A stretch of DNA of 64,000 bases from UBA6522 sp965221035 (GTDB taxonomy: Bacteria > Pseudomonadota > Gammaproteobacteria > Steroidobacterales > Rariloculaceae). Location of the stretch: contig OZ244860.1 in the NCBI GenBank assembly GCA_965221035.1, positions 1,612,001-1,676,000 on the forward strand, read 5' to 3'. Position numbers and translations under genes: made by a program. The first letter of the stretch is position 1, and every line of letters starts with the position of its first letter. The notes under the pieces are model-generated. The model was not told the DNA's origin. It saw nothing but the letters and a program-made list of their open reading frames with translations, and made no database searches. This document shows positions 42,602 to 51,087 of this stretch, piece by piece.

Positions 42602-43591
42602 CTACGATGACCGCGGTTTGGAAAGCAGCTCGGCCGCCGTTTCGCAGGCGATGATTCGCTCACCGGCTTCGGCGAGCAGCGCCGGGTCGGACACCGCTTG
42701 GAGCCTCATGGCGAACTCCGCCGCGGTCGTGCCTCCGAACTTCAACTCGGTCAGGCGGCGCAACATCTGCCGCTGGGTCTCCAGGCCTTCTTCGACGCCT
42801 TGCCGTATCCCTTGCTCGATGCCTTGTTCCTTGGCCAGACGCCGCTGCGAACGCAGCAGCGGGTCATCCTCCGGCCCGGTACCCTCGCGCGCGCCCAGAA
42901 CCGTCGCCACCCGCTCCAGAACGGAGATCGTCCCTTCCGTGGGTACCGCCTCGTCCAGAGCGGTGTGAATCTCCTCCGCCGCCCAGCCCGGAAACGCCCG
43001 GCTCTCGCGGGAAACCCGGAACGCGCCTTGCTCTCGCCGATAGACCGTCAACCCGGGCAAGCGGCTTCTCGGACGGCTCGGCGACGGCTCGCCCGGCACC
43101 TGTATCCAGACCTCCGGAAATTCCCAGGCCTCGTAAAGCTTCAACTTGCCGCGGCGGGCATCGGTGGTATGGTCCACCTCCAGCACCACGTCCGGAAAAT
43201 CGTGCTCCCCGACCACCATTGCCGCGCCTCGCGGCAGGTTCCCCGACAGCGGGCGCAGGTACACGGACTGGTCCGCCTGCATGATGCGCCGGGGGGCGCC
43301 GTCGGCATCCCGCACCAGCAAGTCCATCGAGCCCAGGCAGGTGATCGGCGAGCCCCGCACAGCGGCAATGCGCTCGGCCAGCCCGGCCAGCCGATGAGTC
43401 GGACGTTCGTGGGCGGGCGATGTCGGCTCGGCAACCCAGGCCGTCGCCGCCTCCGCGTCCCAGAACTCCAACCGGCCCTCGTACTGGGCAAGATCGGAGC
43501 GTCTCAGGGCAATGGGAGTACAGCCCGGAAATTCAAGCCCAGCTATGGTCGGAGGCGTCCAGGACGCGGCGTCTTCCAAACCACGCCGCAT
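42602..43591 (-). CDS. Uma2-like PD-(D/E)XK nuclease family protein
   Basis: 329 residues from ATG 43591, five bases after the stop of the upstream lectin-like gene; the frame is open to 43663. The core matches the Uma2 restriction-endonuclease-like fold: FPDVVLEVDHTTDARRGKLKLYE, then PEVWIQV. A C-terminal helical tail with QGIEQGIRQGVEEGLETQ is common in PDDEXK transposase-like proteins. Cellular role of this family is poorly known. Confidence 0.8.
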   Translation of the reverse strand: MRRGLEDAASWTPPTIAGLEFPGCTPIALRRSDLAQYEGRLEFWDAEAATAWVAEPTSPAHERPTHRLAGLAERIAAVRGSPITCLGSMDLLVRDADGAPRRIMQADQSVYLRPLSGNLPRGAAMVVGEHDFPDVVLEVDHTTDARRGKLKLYEAWEFPEVWIQVPGEPSPSRPRSRLPGLTVYRREQGAFRVSRESRAFPGWAAEEIHTALDEAVPTEGTISVLERVATVLGAREGTGPEDDPLLRSQRRLAKEQGIEQGIRQGVEEGLETQRQMLRRLTELKFGGTTAAEFAMRLQAVSDPALLAEAGERIIACETAAELLSKPRSS

Positions 43592-43596
43592 GCAGG

Positions 43597-44244
43597 TCAG
43601 TCCGCGGCGAAGCAGTAAAACAGTCCGTCGCCGCCAGTGCCGACCAGGTCTTCCTGACTGCAACCTCGGCTGCTGTGCACGGCGTTCCAGGAAGCGTTTG
43701 GACCGCCCAGGCGGTCATGATGACCGACCATGGCACGACCCTCGCCATTGCTCGTCCAGTTGCCGCAGGTCGCAATATCGGCGGCGGCCGGAAGCGCCCG
43801 ACCCATGGAATCCGAACCGGTGAGGATATCGTGGCGGTTGGGCTGGTCCCCGGCACCGCTGACTTGCTCGCCGTTCTCGTCCACCGCGGTGGGCTTGCGG
43901 ATGTTGTTGCGGTCTTCATGCAGGTCGTCGACGTTCCAGGCGATCACCACGCCATTTGCGTTGTACCACGGACCGTCGCCGATACGATCGCGGGCGTTTA
44001 TCTGGGGCTGGCCCATGCCCGGCGATTGGCTAAGATAGGCGCGCCAGGTGGCATCGCCACTGCCCGCAGCGGCGGCAAGGGCCTGACAGTGGGCATCGGC
44101 ACCCGCAAGACCCCCAAGGTTTGCGCCATCTCCGGGACCCATGCTGGTCACGAAGAAACTCATCGGCGGCTGATCCTGGGCGATACCCAGCATCGAAATC
44201 GTCACCAATGCCATTCCGGCCAACAGAGCCTTGATCGCTTTCAT
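43597..44244 (-). CDS. Secreted lectin/endostatin-like domain protein
   Basis: 215 residues with a signal peptide (SMLGIAQD) and GAAGG-type ribosome site. The mature domain has paired Cys and motifs such as ADAHCQALAAAAG, NARDRIGDGPWYNANG, RHDILTGSDSMG, CGNWTSNGEG, GHHDRLGG and SSRGCSQEDLVGTGG. This is the pattern of secreted proteins often annotated as lectins or C-type-lectin/endostatin-like. Ligand unknown. Confidence 0.75.
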   Translation of the reverse strand: MKAIKALLAGMALVTISMLGIAQDQPPMSFFVTSMGPGDGANLGGLAGADAHCQALAAAAGSGDATWRAYLSQSPGMGQPQINARDRIGDGPWYNANGVVIAWNVDDLHEDRNNIRKPTAVDENGEQVSGAGDQPNRHDILTGSDSMGRALPAAADIATCGNWTSNGEGRAMVGHHDRLGGPNASWNAVHSSRGCSQEDLVGTGGDGLFYCFAAD

Positions 44245-44349
44245 TCTTGTCTCCTTCGATTCTCTTCCGTCACGGGGCCATTCACACGTTAAGCCCGTAC
44301 CTTATGCCTGATCCGGTGAAACCCTGCGGCCGGATCCGTCCCCGCAGCA

Positions 44350-45255
44350 TTACATCATCCGGCTGATGATTCTGTCACCCTGTTCCTTCGACAACGCCTC
44401 TTTCCGGCGGGCGATGGGCACGCCATCGGCCAACACGGGTTCAGCGGCATCCAGGGACGGGCGGTCCTTGACCTGCATGAACAAACCCGTATAGATCGTA
44501 TCACCCCAGACCATGGCCTTCTCGCAGGCCGCCTTCCAATCGCCGGTGTCGTGGTTCTCGTCTTCGAGTCTTTTCACCCTGCGCTTGAAGAATTTCACGG
44601 TATTGTCGTGATTGAAGGTAATGCAGGGACTGAAGATGCTGACGAGGGAAAACCCCTTGTGCTCGATGGCCTGTTGCATGAGCATCGACAGGTGACGGGT
44701 GTCGGAACTGAATCCCCTGGCGACGAAGGTGGCGCCGTTCATGATGGCCGAGGTGATCGGGTTGTAGGGGAACTCGATGCTGCCGTAGGGGGAGCTCTTG
44801 GTCTTCATGTCCATCAGGCTAGTGGGCGACAACTGGCCCGTGGTCAGGCCGTAGATCTCGTTGTCCATGACGATGTACGTCAGGTCCACGTTGCGGCGGG
44901 CGGTGTGGGTGAAATGGTTGCCGCCGATGCCGTAACCGTCGCCGTCTCCGCCGGTGACCACAACATTGAGTTCGTGGTTGGCCATCTTCGCCCCCGTGGC
45001 CACAGCCAGGGCGCGCCCGTGCAGTGTGTGCATGCCGTAGGAATTGAAGTAGCCGGGAAAGTTGGACGAACAGCCGATGCCGCTGATGGTCAGGATCTCG
45101 TGGGGCTTCAGACCCATGTCCAGGCAGGCTTTTCTGAGGCTGTTCAGGACTCCGAAGTCGCCGCAACCGGGACACCAGTCCGGATCCACCCTGCCCTTGT
45201 AGTCGTTGGCAGTCTCCGGATCGAGAACAAGCTGCCTGGTGTCGATTCCATCCAT
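44350..45255 (-). CDS. korB: 2-oxoacid:ferredoxin oxidoreductase, beta subunit
   Basis: 301 residues from ATG 45255 (GAGGA upstream; the frame is open to 45582 into korA). TPP-binding subunit with DPDWCPGCGDFG, ISGIGCSSNFPGY, GGDGDGYGIGGNHF and SPCITFN; the cysteines in these motifs are those that bind the single [4Fe-4S] cluster in this class. With the alpha-gamma subunit it should oxidise 2-oxoglutarate (or another 2-oxoacid) to the acyl-CoA and reduced ferredoxin. Confidence 0.95.
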   Translation of the reverse strand: MDGIDTRQLVLDPETANDYKGRVDPDWCPGCGDFGVLNSLRKACLDMGLKPHEILTISGIGCSSNFPGYFNSYGMHTLHGRALAVATGAKMANHELNVVVTGGDGDGYGIGGNHFTHTARRNVDLTYIVMDNEIYGLTTGQLSPTSLMDMKTKSSPYGSIEFPYNPITSAIMNGATFVARGFSSDTRHLSMLMQQAIEHKGFSLVSIFSPCITFNHDNTVKFFKRRVKRLEDENHDTGDWKAACEKAMVWGDTIYTGLFMQVKDRPSLDAAEPVLADGVPIARRKEALSKEQGDRIISRMM

Positions 45256-45301
45256 AGTTGAATCCTCTAAAGTTGCCCCCTGTGCCAATGCGTTTGATGT
45301 T

Positions 45302-47086
45302 CTAGACCATGATTTCCTGATCGGGAACGTAGTGATCCGTCTTGCCGGCCAACTGTTCCAGGACGCCGCCGACGATGTGATGGGGCATGAACGGTTCGCC
45401 GTCATACTTGCGGATGTGACCGTCAACGCCAAGCCCGGTCTCGCTGCGCAGATAACGATGAAACTGCCCGGAGTGGTTGTTTTCGACGATGATCGTGCGC
45501 CGGGCCTTGCCGAGCGCGTCGATGACCGCCTTCGCGTGGAAGGGGACAATCCATCGAATCGCGAGCTGGTTGGCGGTGACACCCTTGTCGGCCAGCTGCT
45601 CGATGGCCTCCCGGATCACGCCCTCGGTCGAGCCCCAGCCGATCAGCGTGACCTCGGCGTCCTCGGGGCCTTCAAGCTCCGGCGCCGGTATCTGCTCGAC
45701 GATGTCGGCGATCTTGCGGGCGCGCTTCTCCACCATGGCGCGGCGCTTGTGGGGATTGGTGAATTCGTCGCTGATGAGCACGCTGTCCTGGTCGTGTTCG
45801 TCAGTGGCCACCACATGGGCGTATCCGGGAACGCCCGGCAGCGCACGAGGCGACACACCGCTGTCGGTGTCCTTGTAACGCAGGTATTCGTCATCGGGCG
45901 CGGCACCGTTGGTAATGATCTCGCCGCGATCGATTTCCGGGTAGAGGTTGATCTCGTCCGGGTCCGCGCTGAAGGTGCCTTCGGAGATCAGGAGGTCCGT
46001 GACCACGATGCCCGGACATTGGGCCCGGTCGCAAAGATTGAACATTTCCGGAATCGCGTTGAAGGCGTCCAGCGCGTCCGTCGGCGCCAGCACGAGGCGT
46101 TCGAAATCGCCCTGACTGGCGCCGAGCACCTGCCAGAGATCGCCCTGTTCGGTCTTGGTGGGCACGCCGGTGGAAGGGCCGGCCCGCATCACGTTGATGA
46201 ACACCACCGGAATTTCCATCATGGCGGCGGACCCCACCGCCTCGGTCATCAGCGCGAAGCCGCCTCCGGAGGTCGCGCACATGGCCCGCGCGCCCACGTG
46301 GGCGGCGCCGATGACCATGTTCGAGACGGCGATCTCGTCTTCGGCCTGCCGCACCATGATGCCCAGGTCCCGCGCGTTGCGGGCCATCCAGTGGAGCACG
46401 CCGGTGGCGGGGCTCATGGGATAGGCGGAGTAGAACTTGACGCCAGCCGCAGCGCCGCCCATGGCCAGCGCGTCGTTTCCGGTCCACAGCGCCAGGGGTT
46501 TCTCGCCCTTGGGCAGCGACCGGGGCAATGGTTGGAAATTCTCCTTGGCGTAGTCAAAGCCGGCCCGCGCCGCGGTGACATTTTCATCCACGACCGCGTC
46601 GCCCTTGCGGCCGAACTGCAGTTTCAGCGCCTGTTCCAGGACATCGAATTCGAGACCCAGGAGATTCACGATCACCCCCAGGGCGATCGTGTTCTGTATC
46701 ACCTTGTTGCGGCTTCGGTTGGAGAGTTGCTTGATCGGCATGGGGCAGAGCTGGACACCGTCAGCGGCTTCGCCGGGCTTGATCGTGTCGCTGTTGAATA
46801 CCGCCACGCCGCCGGAGTTCAACAGCCCCAGGTGGCGGTCCATGGTGTCCTGGTTCAGGCAAAGCAACAGGTCCAGGTCGTCGCCGTGGCTGTAAATGCG
46901 TCGGTCACCGATGCGCATGGTCAGGTAGATGTGCCCACCGCGAATGATCGACTGGTAGGCATTGTAGGCGTACAGCCACAGGCCGCGACGGGTGAAGAGC
47001 CGCGCGAGAATGCTGCCGGGCGTGGCAATACCCTGACCGGCCGCACCTCCGATGGCGAGCGAAAACTCAAATTGCCCTGGATTCAT
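45302..47086 (-). CDS. korA: 2-oxoacid:ferredoxin oxidoreductase, fused gamma-alpha subunit
   Basis: 594 residues. N-terminal gamma domain (GGAAGQGIATPGSILARLF; YNAYQSIIRGGH) fused to the alpha domain (TGNDALAMGGAAAGVKFYSA, YPMSPATGVLHWMA, VRQAEDEIAVSNMVIGA). The fusion is common in KorA of aerobes and of the reductive TCA cycle. The tail of the alpha domain ends with the DHYVPDQEIMV segment. Precedes korB by 46 bases. No separate ferredoxin subunit is encoded next to it. An A/T-rich TAAAAT lies in the upstream gap. Confidence 0.95.
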   Translation of the reverse strand: MNPGQFEFSLAIGGAAGQGIATPGSILARLFTRRGLWLYAYNAYQSIIRGGHIYLTMRIGDRRIYSHGDDLDLLLCLNQDTMDRHLGLLNSGGVAVFNSDTIKPGEAADGVQLCPMPIKQLSNRSRNKVIQNTIALGVIVNLLGLEFDVLEQALKLQFGRKGDAVVDENVTAARAGFDYAKENFQPLPRSLPKGEKPLALWTGNDALAMGGAAAGVKFYSAYPMSPATGVLHWMARNARDLGIMVRQAEDEIAVSNMVIGAAHVGARAMCATSGGGFALMTEAVGSAAMMEIPVVFINVMRAGPSTGVPTKTEQGDLWQVLGASQGDFERLVLAPTDALDAFNAIPEMFNLCDRAQCPGIVVTDLLISEGTFSADPDEINLYPEIDRGEIITNGAAPDDEYLRYKDTDSGVSPRALPGVPGYAHVVATDEHDQDSVLISDEFTNPHKRRAMVEKRARKIADIVEQIPAPELEGPEDAEVTLIGWGSTEGVIREAIEQLADKGVTANQLAIRWIVPFHAKAVIDALGKARRTIIVENNHSGQFHRYLRSETGLGVDGHIRKYDGEPFMPHHIVGGVLEQLAGKTDHYVPDQEIMV

Positions 47087-47343
47087 GACAAGACTGCTCC
47101 GTTAAGTGCAGGATGGTTGGCGGCATCGCCGCAACCGAATGTTGTTGTGACCGCGGGCGGGTTCCAGCGGAAGCGCTCTGCCAGCGGAATCCCGCTATTT
47201 TACACTTTCCGCGAGGCCGGTGCCGCAGTGCTACCAACGTTTGCGGAGGGAGATTGCGAAACATCTCGGCGCCATTGGTCATTCCGCTGCGCTATCAGGC
47301 AGTTCGCGCGTGATTCTCGCCCCGGCGGGGATTGGCCGGCCTG

Positions 47344-48369
47344 TCAATGACCCAGTTCGGGATGCGTGCAGTTGTATTCTCGCGGGATCTGGTCGGAGGC
47401 CCGTAACGACCGTGTCACGGTGAGCGGCTCGGTGTAATACAGCGGATCTTCGGCCACGATGGTCAGTTCGAAGGTGTCCCCGGTTTCTCCCAAGACCAGG
47501 CGTTCCACCGTATGGAGCTGGTCGCTGTGCGGCAATCCCGGATGCTGCGTCCACATTCCGGCTTCGTAGCCGACGGTATCGATGACCAGTGCGCCATCTT
47601 CGTACCAGCCGATGGAGTGTCCCAGGACGCGGCTCTGGAGATTCGCCGGTTGCTCGTTCAAATCCAGGCGGACCTCGCGTACCGCGTCCATCCATTCATG
47701 GCGGATGATCACCCGCTCCTCCGTCTGCTCAATGGCGGTCAGATCGTTGTTGCTCCAGAGTCGCCGGATGCTGACCGGACTGCAGGTCAGGGCGGGATCG
47801 TCGAAGACCGGATCGTACTCGGCCAGGGCCTGGTGGCCGGCGTCGGTGAGGACTTCCGCGAGCGTGTTGCGGGCGCCCAGCCGCGGGCCGCCGCCGGCGG
47901 GACCGCCGGGCCGGTGCCAGACACGGCTGAAATTCGGGACGCCCGCCGGTGCGGACACACCATAAGTACGCCGTTCGGAAGCCGGCGCGTCCGCATCGAA
48001 GGAGTCGCCGAGCGCGACGATCCGTCCATCGGCGAATTCCGCGGAGTCGAAGTAGCACTCGGTCTCGTGCCGTCTCGCGGCGATACCCCGGACGACGATT
48101 TCATCGCCGGGCTGAAATACCTGCCGGGTCCAGCCTCGCCTCATCATGACGTTGGCGCCCGCCATTTCGCAATCCCAGGTCACCACGGTGCCATCCTCGT
48201 CGGTGACATCCACCAGCAGCCGGGAATGCGGATTGATGAAGCGAAACGTTCTGACGGTACCGCTGACGGTAACGCCCACGTTGCTGTCGAAGTGATAGTC
48301 ATTGGAGTGATGGCCGTACGCGGGGCTTGCCATAACGCCGGCCATGAGAACCGCGGTCATCCTGTTCAT
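47344..48369 (-). CDS. HHS (DUF6152-like) two-domain secreted protein
   Basis: 341 residues. Signal ends ASPAYG; mature start HHSNDYHFD with INPH at 26-29 and GDEIVVRGIAAR. The -1 residue is Gly rather than Ala, still a normal signal-peptidase residue. Domain 2 has LTCSPVSIRR, HEWMDAVREVRLDL, GWYEDGALVIDT and EDPLYYTEPL. It is 20 kb away from the main HHS array. Function unknown. Confidence 0.82.
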   Translation of the reverse strand: MNRMTAVLMAGVMASPAYGHHSNDYHFDSNVGVTVSGTVRTFRFINPHSRLLVDVTDEDGTVVTWDCEMAGANVMMRRGWTRQVFQPGDEIVVRGIAARRHETECYFDSAEFADGRIVALGDSFDADAPASERRTYGVSAPAGVPNFSRVWHRPGGPAGGGPRLGARNTLAEVLTDAGHQALAEYDPVFDDPALTCSPVSIRRLWSNNDLTAIEQTEERVIIRHEWMDAVREVRLDLNEQPANLQSRVLGHSIGWYEDGALVIDTVGYEAGMWTQHPGLPHSDQLHTVERLVLGETGDTFELTIVAEDPLYYTEPLTVTRSLRASDQIPREYNCTHPELGH

Positions 48370-48380
48370 CGGCTTCCCCC

Positions 48381-48416
48381 GCTGTCGGTTCGAATCATGC
48401 TGTCGGTTCGAATCAT
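48381..48416. repeat. 18-base perfect tandem duplication
   Basis: GCTGTCGGTTCGAATCAT occurs twice back to back, just upstream of the HHS gene start at 48369. It could duplicate a regulatory site or be a replication slip. Confidence 0.7.
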
Positions 48417-48543
48417 ATCGGCGCTCAAGTACCTGACGTTCATTCTAACCCAGTGTCGGGTCAAGCCCCTGCTGGCACGGTCGATCAGCCGATGATATGT
48501 TGAGCGTCTCGACACACAGCGCAGACCATTGAGGAGGCCCGCC

Positions 48544-49344
48544 ATGACAAGGCCCGACCCGTCTCGAATCCTCGCGTCCCTGGCCGCGCTTCTGCTCCTT
48601 CCGACAGGCGCCGTCCTTTCCCAGAGCGTGTTCACTCACGCGCACTACCGCGTGCCGGAAGGAGAGCAGCAAGCCGCCGCCGAGTGGTACAACCGGGTGC
48701 TGGGCGGCGAACCGGGCGAGATCGGCCCCGGACCCGGCATCCGCCATCACAACGGCTTCGTGGGCACCATGCCCAATGAGGGCATGGCGGGGGACGGCAC
48801 GGTCAACGTTCTCGACCACGTGGGCATCTCCGTTCCCGATGTCCGCGCCGCAGTGGAACTGATCCGGGAGATCGGCGGAGAAATTCGCACCGAACCGCGG
48901 CAGGGCATCACCGCGCCGATGATCGCCCACGTCACCGACCCCTGGGGCGGCCGTTTCGAATTGCTTGAAGACACCGAGTACACGGGCGTCAACCATGCCC
49001 ACATCTTTGCTTCCGACGCCGAAGGCACGCGTGACTGGTTCCTGGAGGTCTTCGGTGGGGATTACGTGCCGGAACGGGGCGGCGACAACTTTCACGCGAT
49101 TCTCTATCCTGACAACGTGTGGATACACATCAGTCAGGCGGACGAGCCGAGAATGTCCAGCCGATTCCGGACCGCCGACCACATCGGCTTCAGGGTGCCG
49201 TCCCTGGACGCGTTTCGCGACACCCTTGTGGCGTCGGGTTACGAACCATACCTGGAGCGTCCGAACCCGCCGGGCGCGGACCTGCTGTTCTTCGAGGGAC
49301 CGGATGGGCTGCACGTTGAAATGACCGAGCCGCTGTCGCCGTAG
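48544..49344 (+). CDS. Secreted VOC (glyoxalase/extradiol-dioxygenase fold) protein, two domains
   Basis: 266 residues from ATG 48544 (GAGGAGG upstream). Signal ends GAVLSQ. Two VOC modules: NVLDHVGISVPDVRAAVELI with ITDPWGGRFEL-type VTDPWGGRFELLE, and TADHIGFRVPSLDAFRDTL with GPDGLHVEM. His and Glu at the expected metal positions are present. Being secreted is unusual for this superfamily. It lies between two divergent HHS genes. Confidence 0.85.
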   Translation: MTRPDPSRILASLAALLLLPTGAVLSQSVFTHAHYRVPEGEQQAAAEWYNRVLGGEPGEIGPGPGIRHHNGFVGTMPNEGMAGDGTVNVLDHVGISVPDVRAAVELIREIGGEIRTEPRQGITAPMIAHVTDPWGGRFELLEDTEYTGVNHAHIFASDAEGTRDWFLEVFGGDYVPERGGDNFHAILYPDNVWIHISQADEPRMSSRFRTADHIGFRVPSLDAFRDTLVASGYEPYLERPNPPGADLLFFEGPDGLHVEMTEPLSP

Positions 49345-49466
49345 TACGCGTGGCTGACGTTGCCTGTGGCGAGGCATGGATGGATGTCCGTGGCGGGAAC
49401 GCGGCATCGAATCGGTAAGGGCAAGGCACCCTTGCGAGTGAAAAGAACGACGATGGGAGATGTTCG

Positions 49467-50567
49467 ATGAAGTCCGGAACCACCGCGCTTTGCGCAATCG
49501 CGGGCGCCACAGGCCTTGCGGCCCTCGCGAACGCCCACCACTCCCGAGGCAACTTCGACCTGGAAGACGTGATCGAACTCAACGGCGTGGTTACCGAATA
49601 CACTTGGCGAAACCCGCATACCTTCGTAACCCTGGACGTCGAGAACGACACGGGAGAAGTAGAGGAATGGCTGCTGGAACTCAATTCCATCGCCGTCCTT
49701 ACCGGTACCGGCTGGACGCGCGACACCATCCGGGTGGGCGACCGGGTGACCGTATTCGGCAATCCGGACAATGACCGCAGCAAGCGGTTATTTTTCTCCA
49801 ACTACTTCGTCTTGCCCGACGGCAGCCGCATGGTTTCGGCTCCCAACTACTCGCGCGGCGTACCCATCCAGCGGCCGCCGGCGCGGGAACTGGACACCAC
49901 CGCGAGTTCCGACGACTTCACAGGCATCTGGCGGCGGGAAGGCGGAATGGGTGGTGGCATGGGGATGGGCGCCGCCGTGCCGACGCCCGCGGCAGGACCC
50001 TGGCAAGCCGTATCCCTCGGCAACCAGACACCGGCCACGGGGCTGCCTGTCACTCCAAGGGGTCAGCAGGAACTGGACGACTGGGATGTGCGTGACAATC
50101 CGTGGTTCCGCTGCGAGTCCAGAACCCTGCCGGGGGTTGTCGGCGGTACCCAGGAAATTCTTCGCCCCTCGGAGGACCAGATCCGGTTCCGCTACGAGAT
50201 CCTGGACATCGAACGCACGGTGCACCTCGGGCTGACCAGCCAACCCCCGGACATCGAGCCCTCGCACCTGGGGCACTCCATCGGTTGGTTCGAAGACGGA
50301 ACGCTGGTTGTGGACACGGCCTTTTTCACCCCCGCGGATTGGGGCATCGGCGCCGGGGTATCGTCCAGTGATCGCAAGCACGTGGTCGAGCGCTACTCGC
50401 TGCTCGATGGCGGCAGACGCATGCAGGTCGAATACACCTTCGAGGACCCGGTGTACCTGACGGAACCGGTGACCCTGTCGGCCACCTTCTTTGTCGATCC
50501 GGGATATCCGTGGCAGGAGTATGACTGCGACCCGCACGCCAGCAGTCGGCATCTGGATGTCGAATAG
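49467..50567 (+). CDS. HHS (DUF6152-like) two-domain secreted protein
   Basis: 366 residues. Signal ends AALANA; mature start HHSRGNFD with WRNPH at 24-28 and GDRVTVFGNPDND. A Met/Gly-rich linker (GGMGGGMGMGAA) precedes domain 2, which has PWFRCESR, GWFEDGTLVVDT, HVVERYSL and EDPVYLTEPV. Shares the WF/WW-DGTLVVDT and EDPVYL motifs with the copy at 23359. Followed 42 bases later by a secreted cupin gene, probably co-transcribed. Function unknown. Confidence 0.83.
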   Translation: MKSGTTALCAIAGATGLAALANAHHSRGNFDLEDVIELNGVVTEYTWRNPHTFVTLDVENDTGEVEEWLLELNSIAVLTGTGWTRDTIRVGDRVTVFGNPDNDRSKRLFFSNYFVLPDGSRMVSAPNYSRGVPIQRPPARELDTTASSDDFTGIWRREGGMGGGMGMGAAVPTPAAGPWQAVSLGNQTPATGLPVTPRGQQELDDWDVRDNPWFRCESRTLPGVVGGTQEILRPSEDQIRFRYEILDIERTVHLGLTSQPPDIEPSHLGHSIGWFEDGTLVVDTAFFTPADWGIGAGVSSSDRKHVVERYSLLDGGRRMQVEYTFEDPVYLTEPVTLSATFFVDPGYPWQEYDCDPHASSRHLDVE

Positions 50568-50609
50568 TCTTCGGGCATCAAGTAACCAACTGATTTCGGG
50601 AGGACCACG

Positions 50610-51044
50610 ATGAAGAAATGGCTTGCCGCAATGACGGCACTGGCACTGACACCGATTCTGGTCGCACAGGACTCAAGCGAGGGTTTCGTGCGCGTCACGC
50701 CGGAGGAACTTGAGTGGACCGCGCGACCCGGCGGCTCCGAGTACGTCTATCTGCATGGCGACTCGCAGTCCGAGGGGCTCTACATCATGCGCAACAAGTT
50801 TCTGCCGGGTGCCTTCTCCGCACCCCACTATCACGACCAGGACCGCTTCATCACGGTCATTTCCGGCGTCTGGCATACCGGCACCGACGCCAGCGGCGAC
50901 CGTGACAGGACGGTGCCGCTGGGTCCCGGCAGCTACATGATGCATCCGGCCGGGGCCGTTCACTACGACGGCGCAATGGACGAGGAAGTCATCGTTGAAA
51001 TCCGGGGGATGGGTCCGGTGGAGACGATATTCCTGGACGAATGA
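50610..51044 (+). CDS. Secreted cupin-domain protein
   Basis: 144 residues with a signal peptide (LTPILVAQD) and a cupin barrel: FSAPHYHDQDRFITVISG (HxH ligand pair) and HPAGAVHYDGA. A GGGAGGA site precedes the ATG. It follows an HHS gene closely, like the arrangement at 15590-16208, and converges with the glycosidase gene. Substrate unknown. Confidence 0.85.
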   Translation: MKKWLAAMTALALTPILVAQDSSEGFVRVTPEELEWTARPGGSEYVYLHGDSQSEGLYIMRNKFLPGAFSAPHYHDQDRFITVISGVWHTGTDASGDRDRTVPLGPGSYMMHPAGAVHYDGAMDEEVIVEIRGMGPVETIFLDE

Positions 51045-51087
51045 TCCTTACTGGCGGGAAGCCTGCACCACGCCGCCCGCTGCCGCA

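Noticed and set aside
45206..47350. Plus-strand open frame (714 codons) opposite korA and korB
   Set aside because: The opposite strand encodes unmistakable KorA and KorB; this frame has no family features.
48381..48420. Possible tRNA (GGTTCGAATC motif, twice)
   Set aside because: No acceptor stem, anticodon arm or D-arm can be paired around it; only a short tandem duplication.
48445..49497. Minus-strand open frame (350 codons) opposite the VOC gene
   Set aside because: The plus-strand VOC gene has a signal peptide, ribosome site and two clear domains; the minus frame has none.
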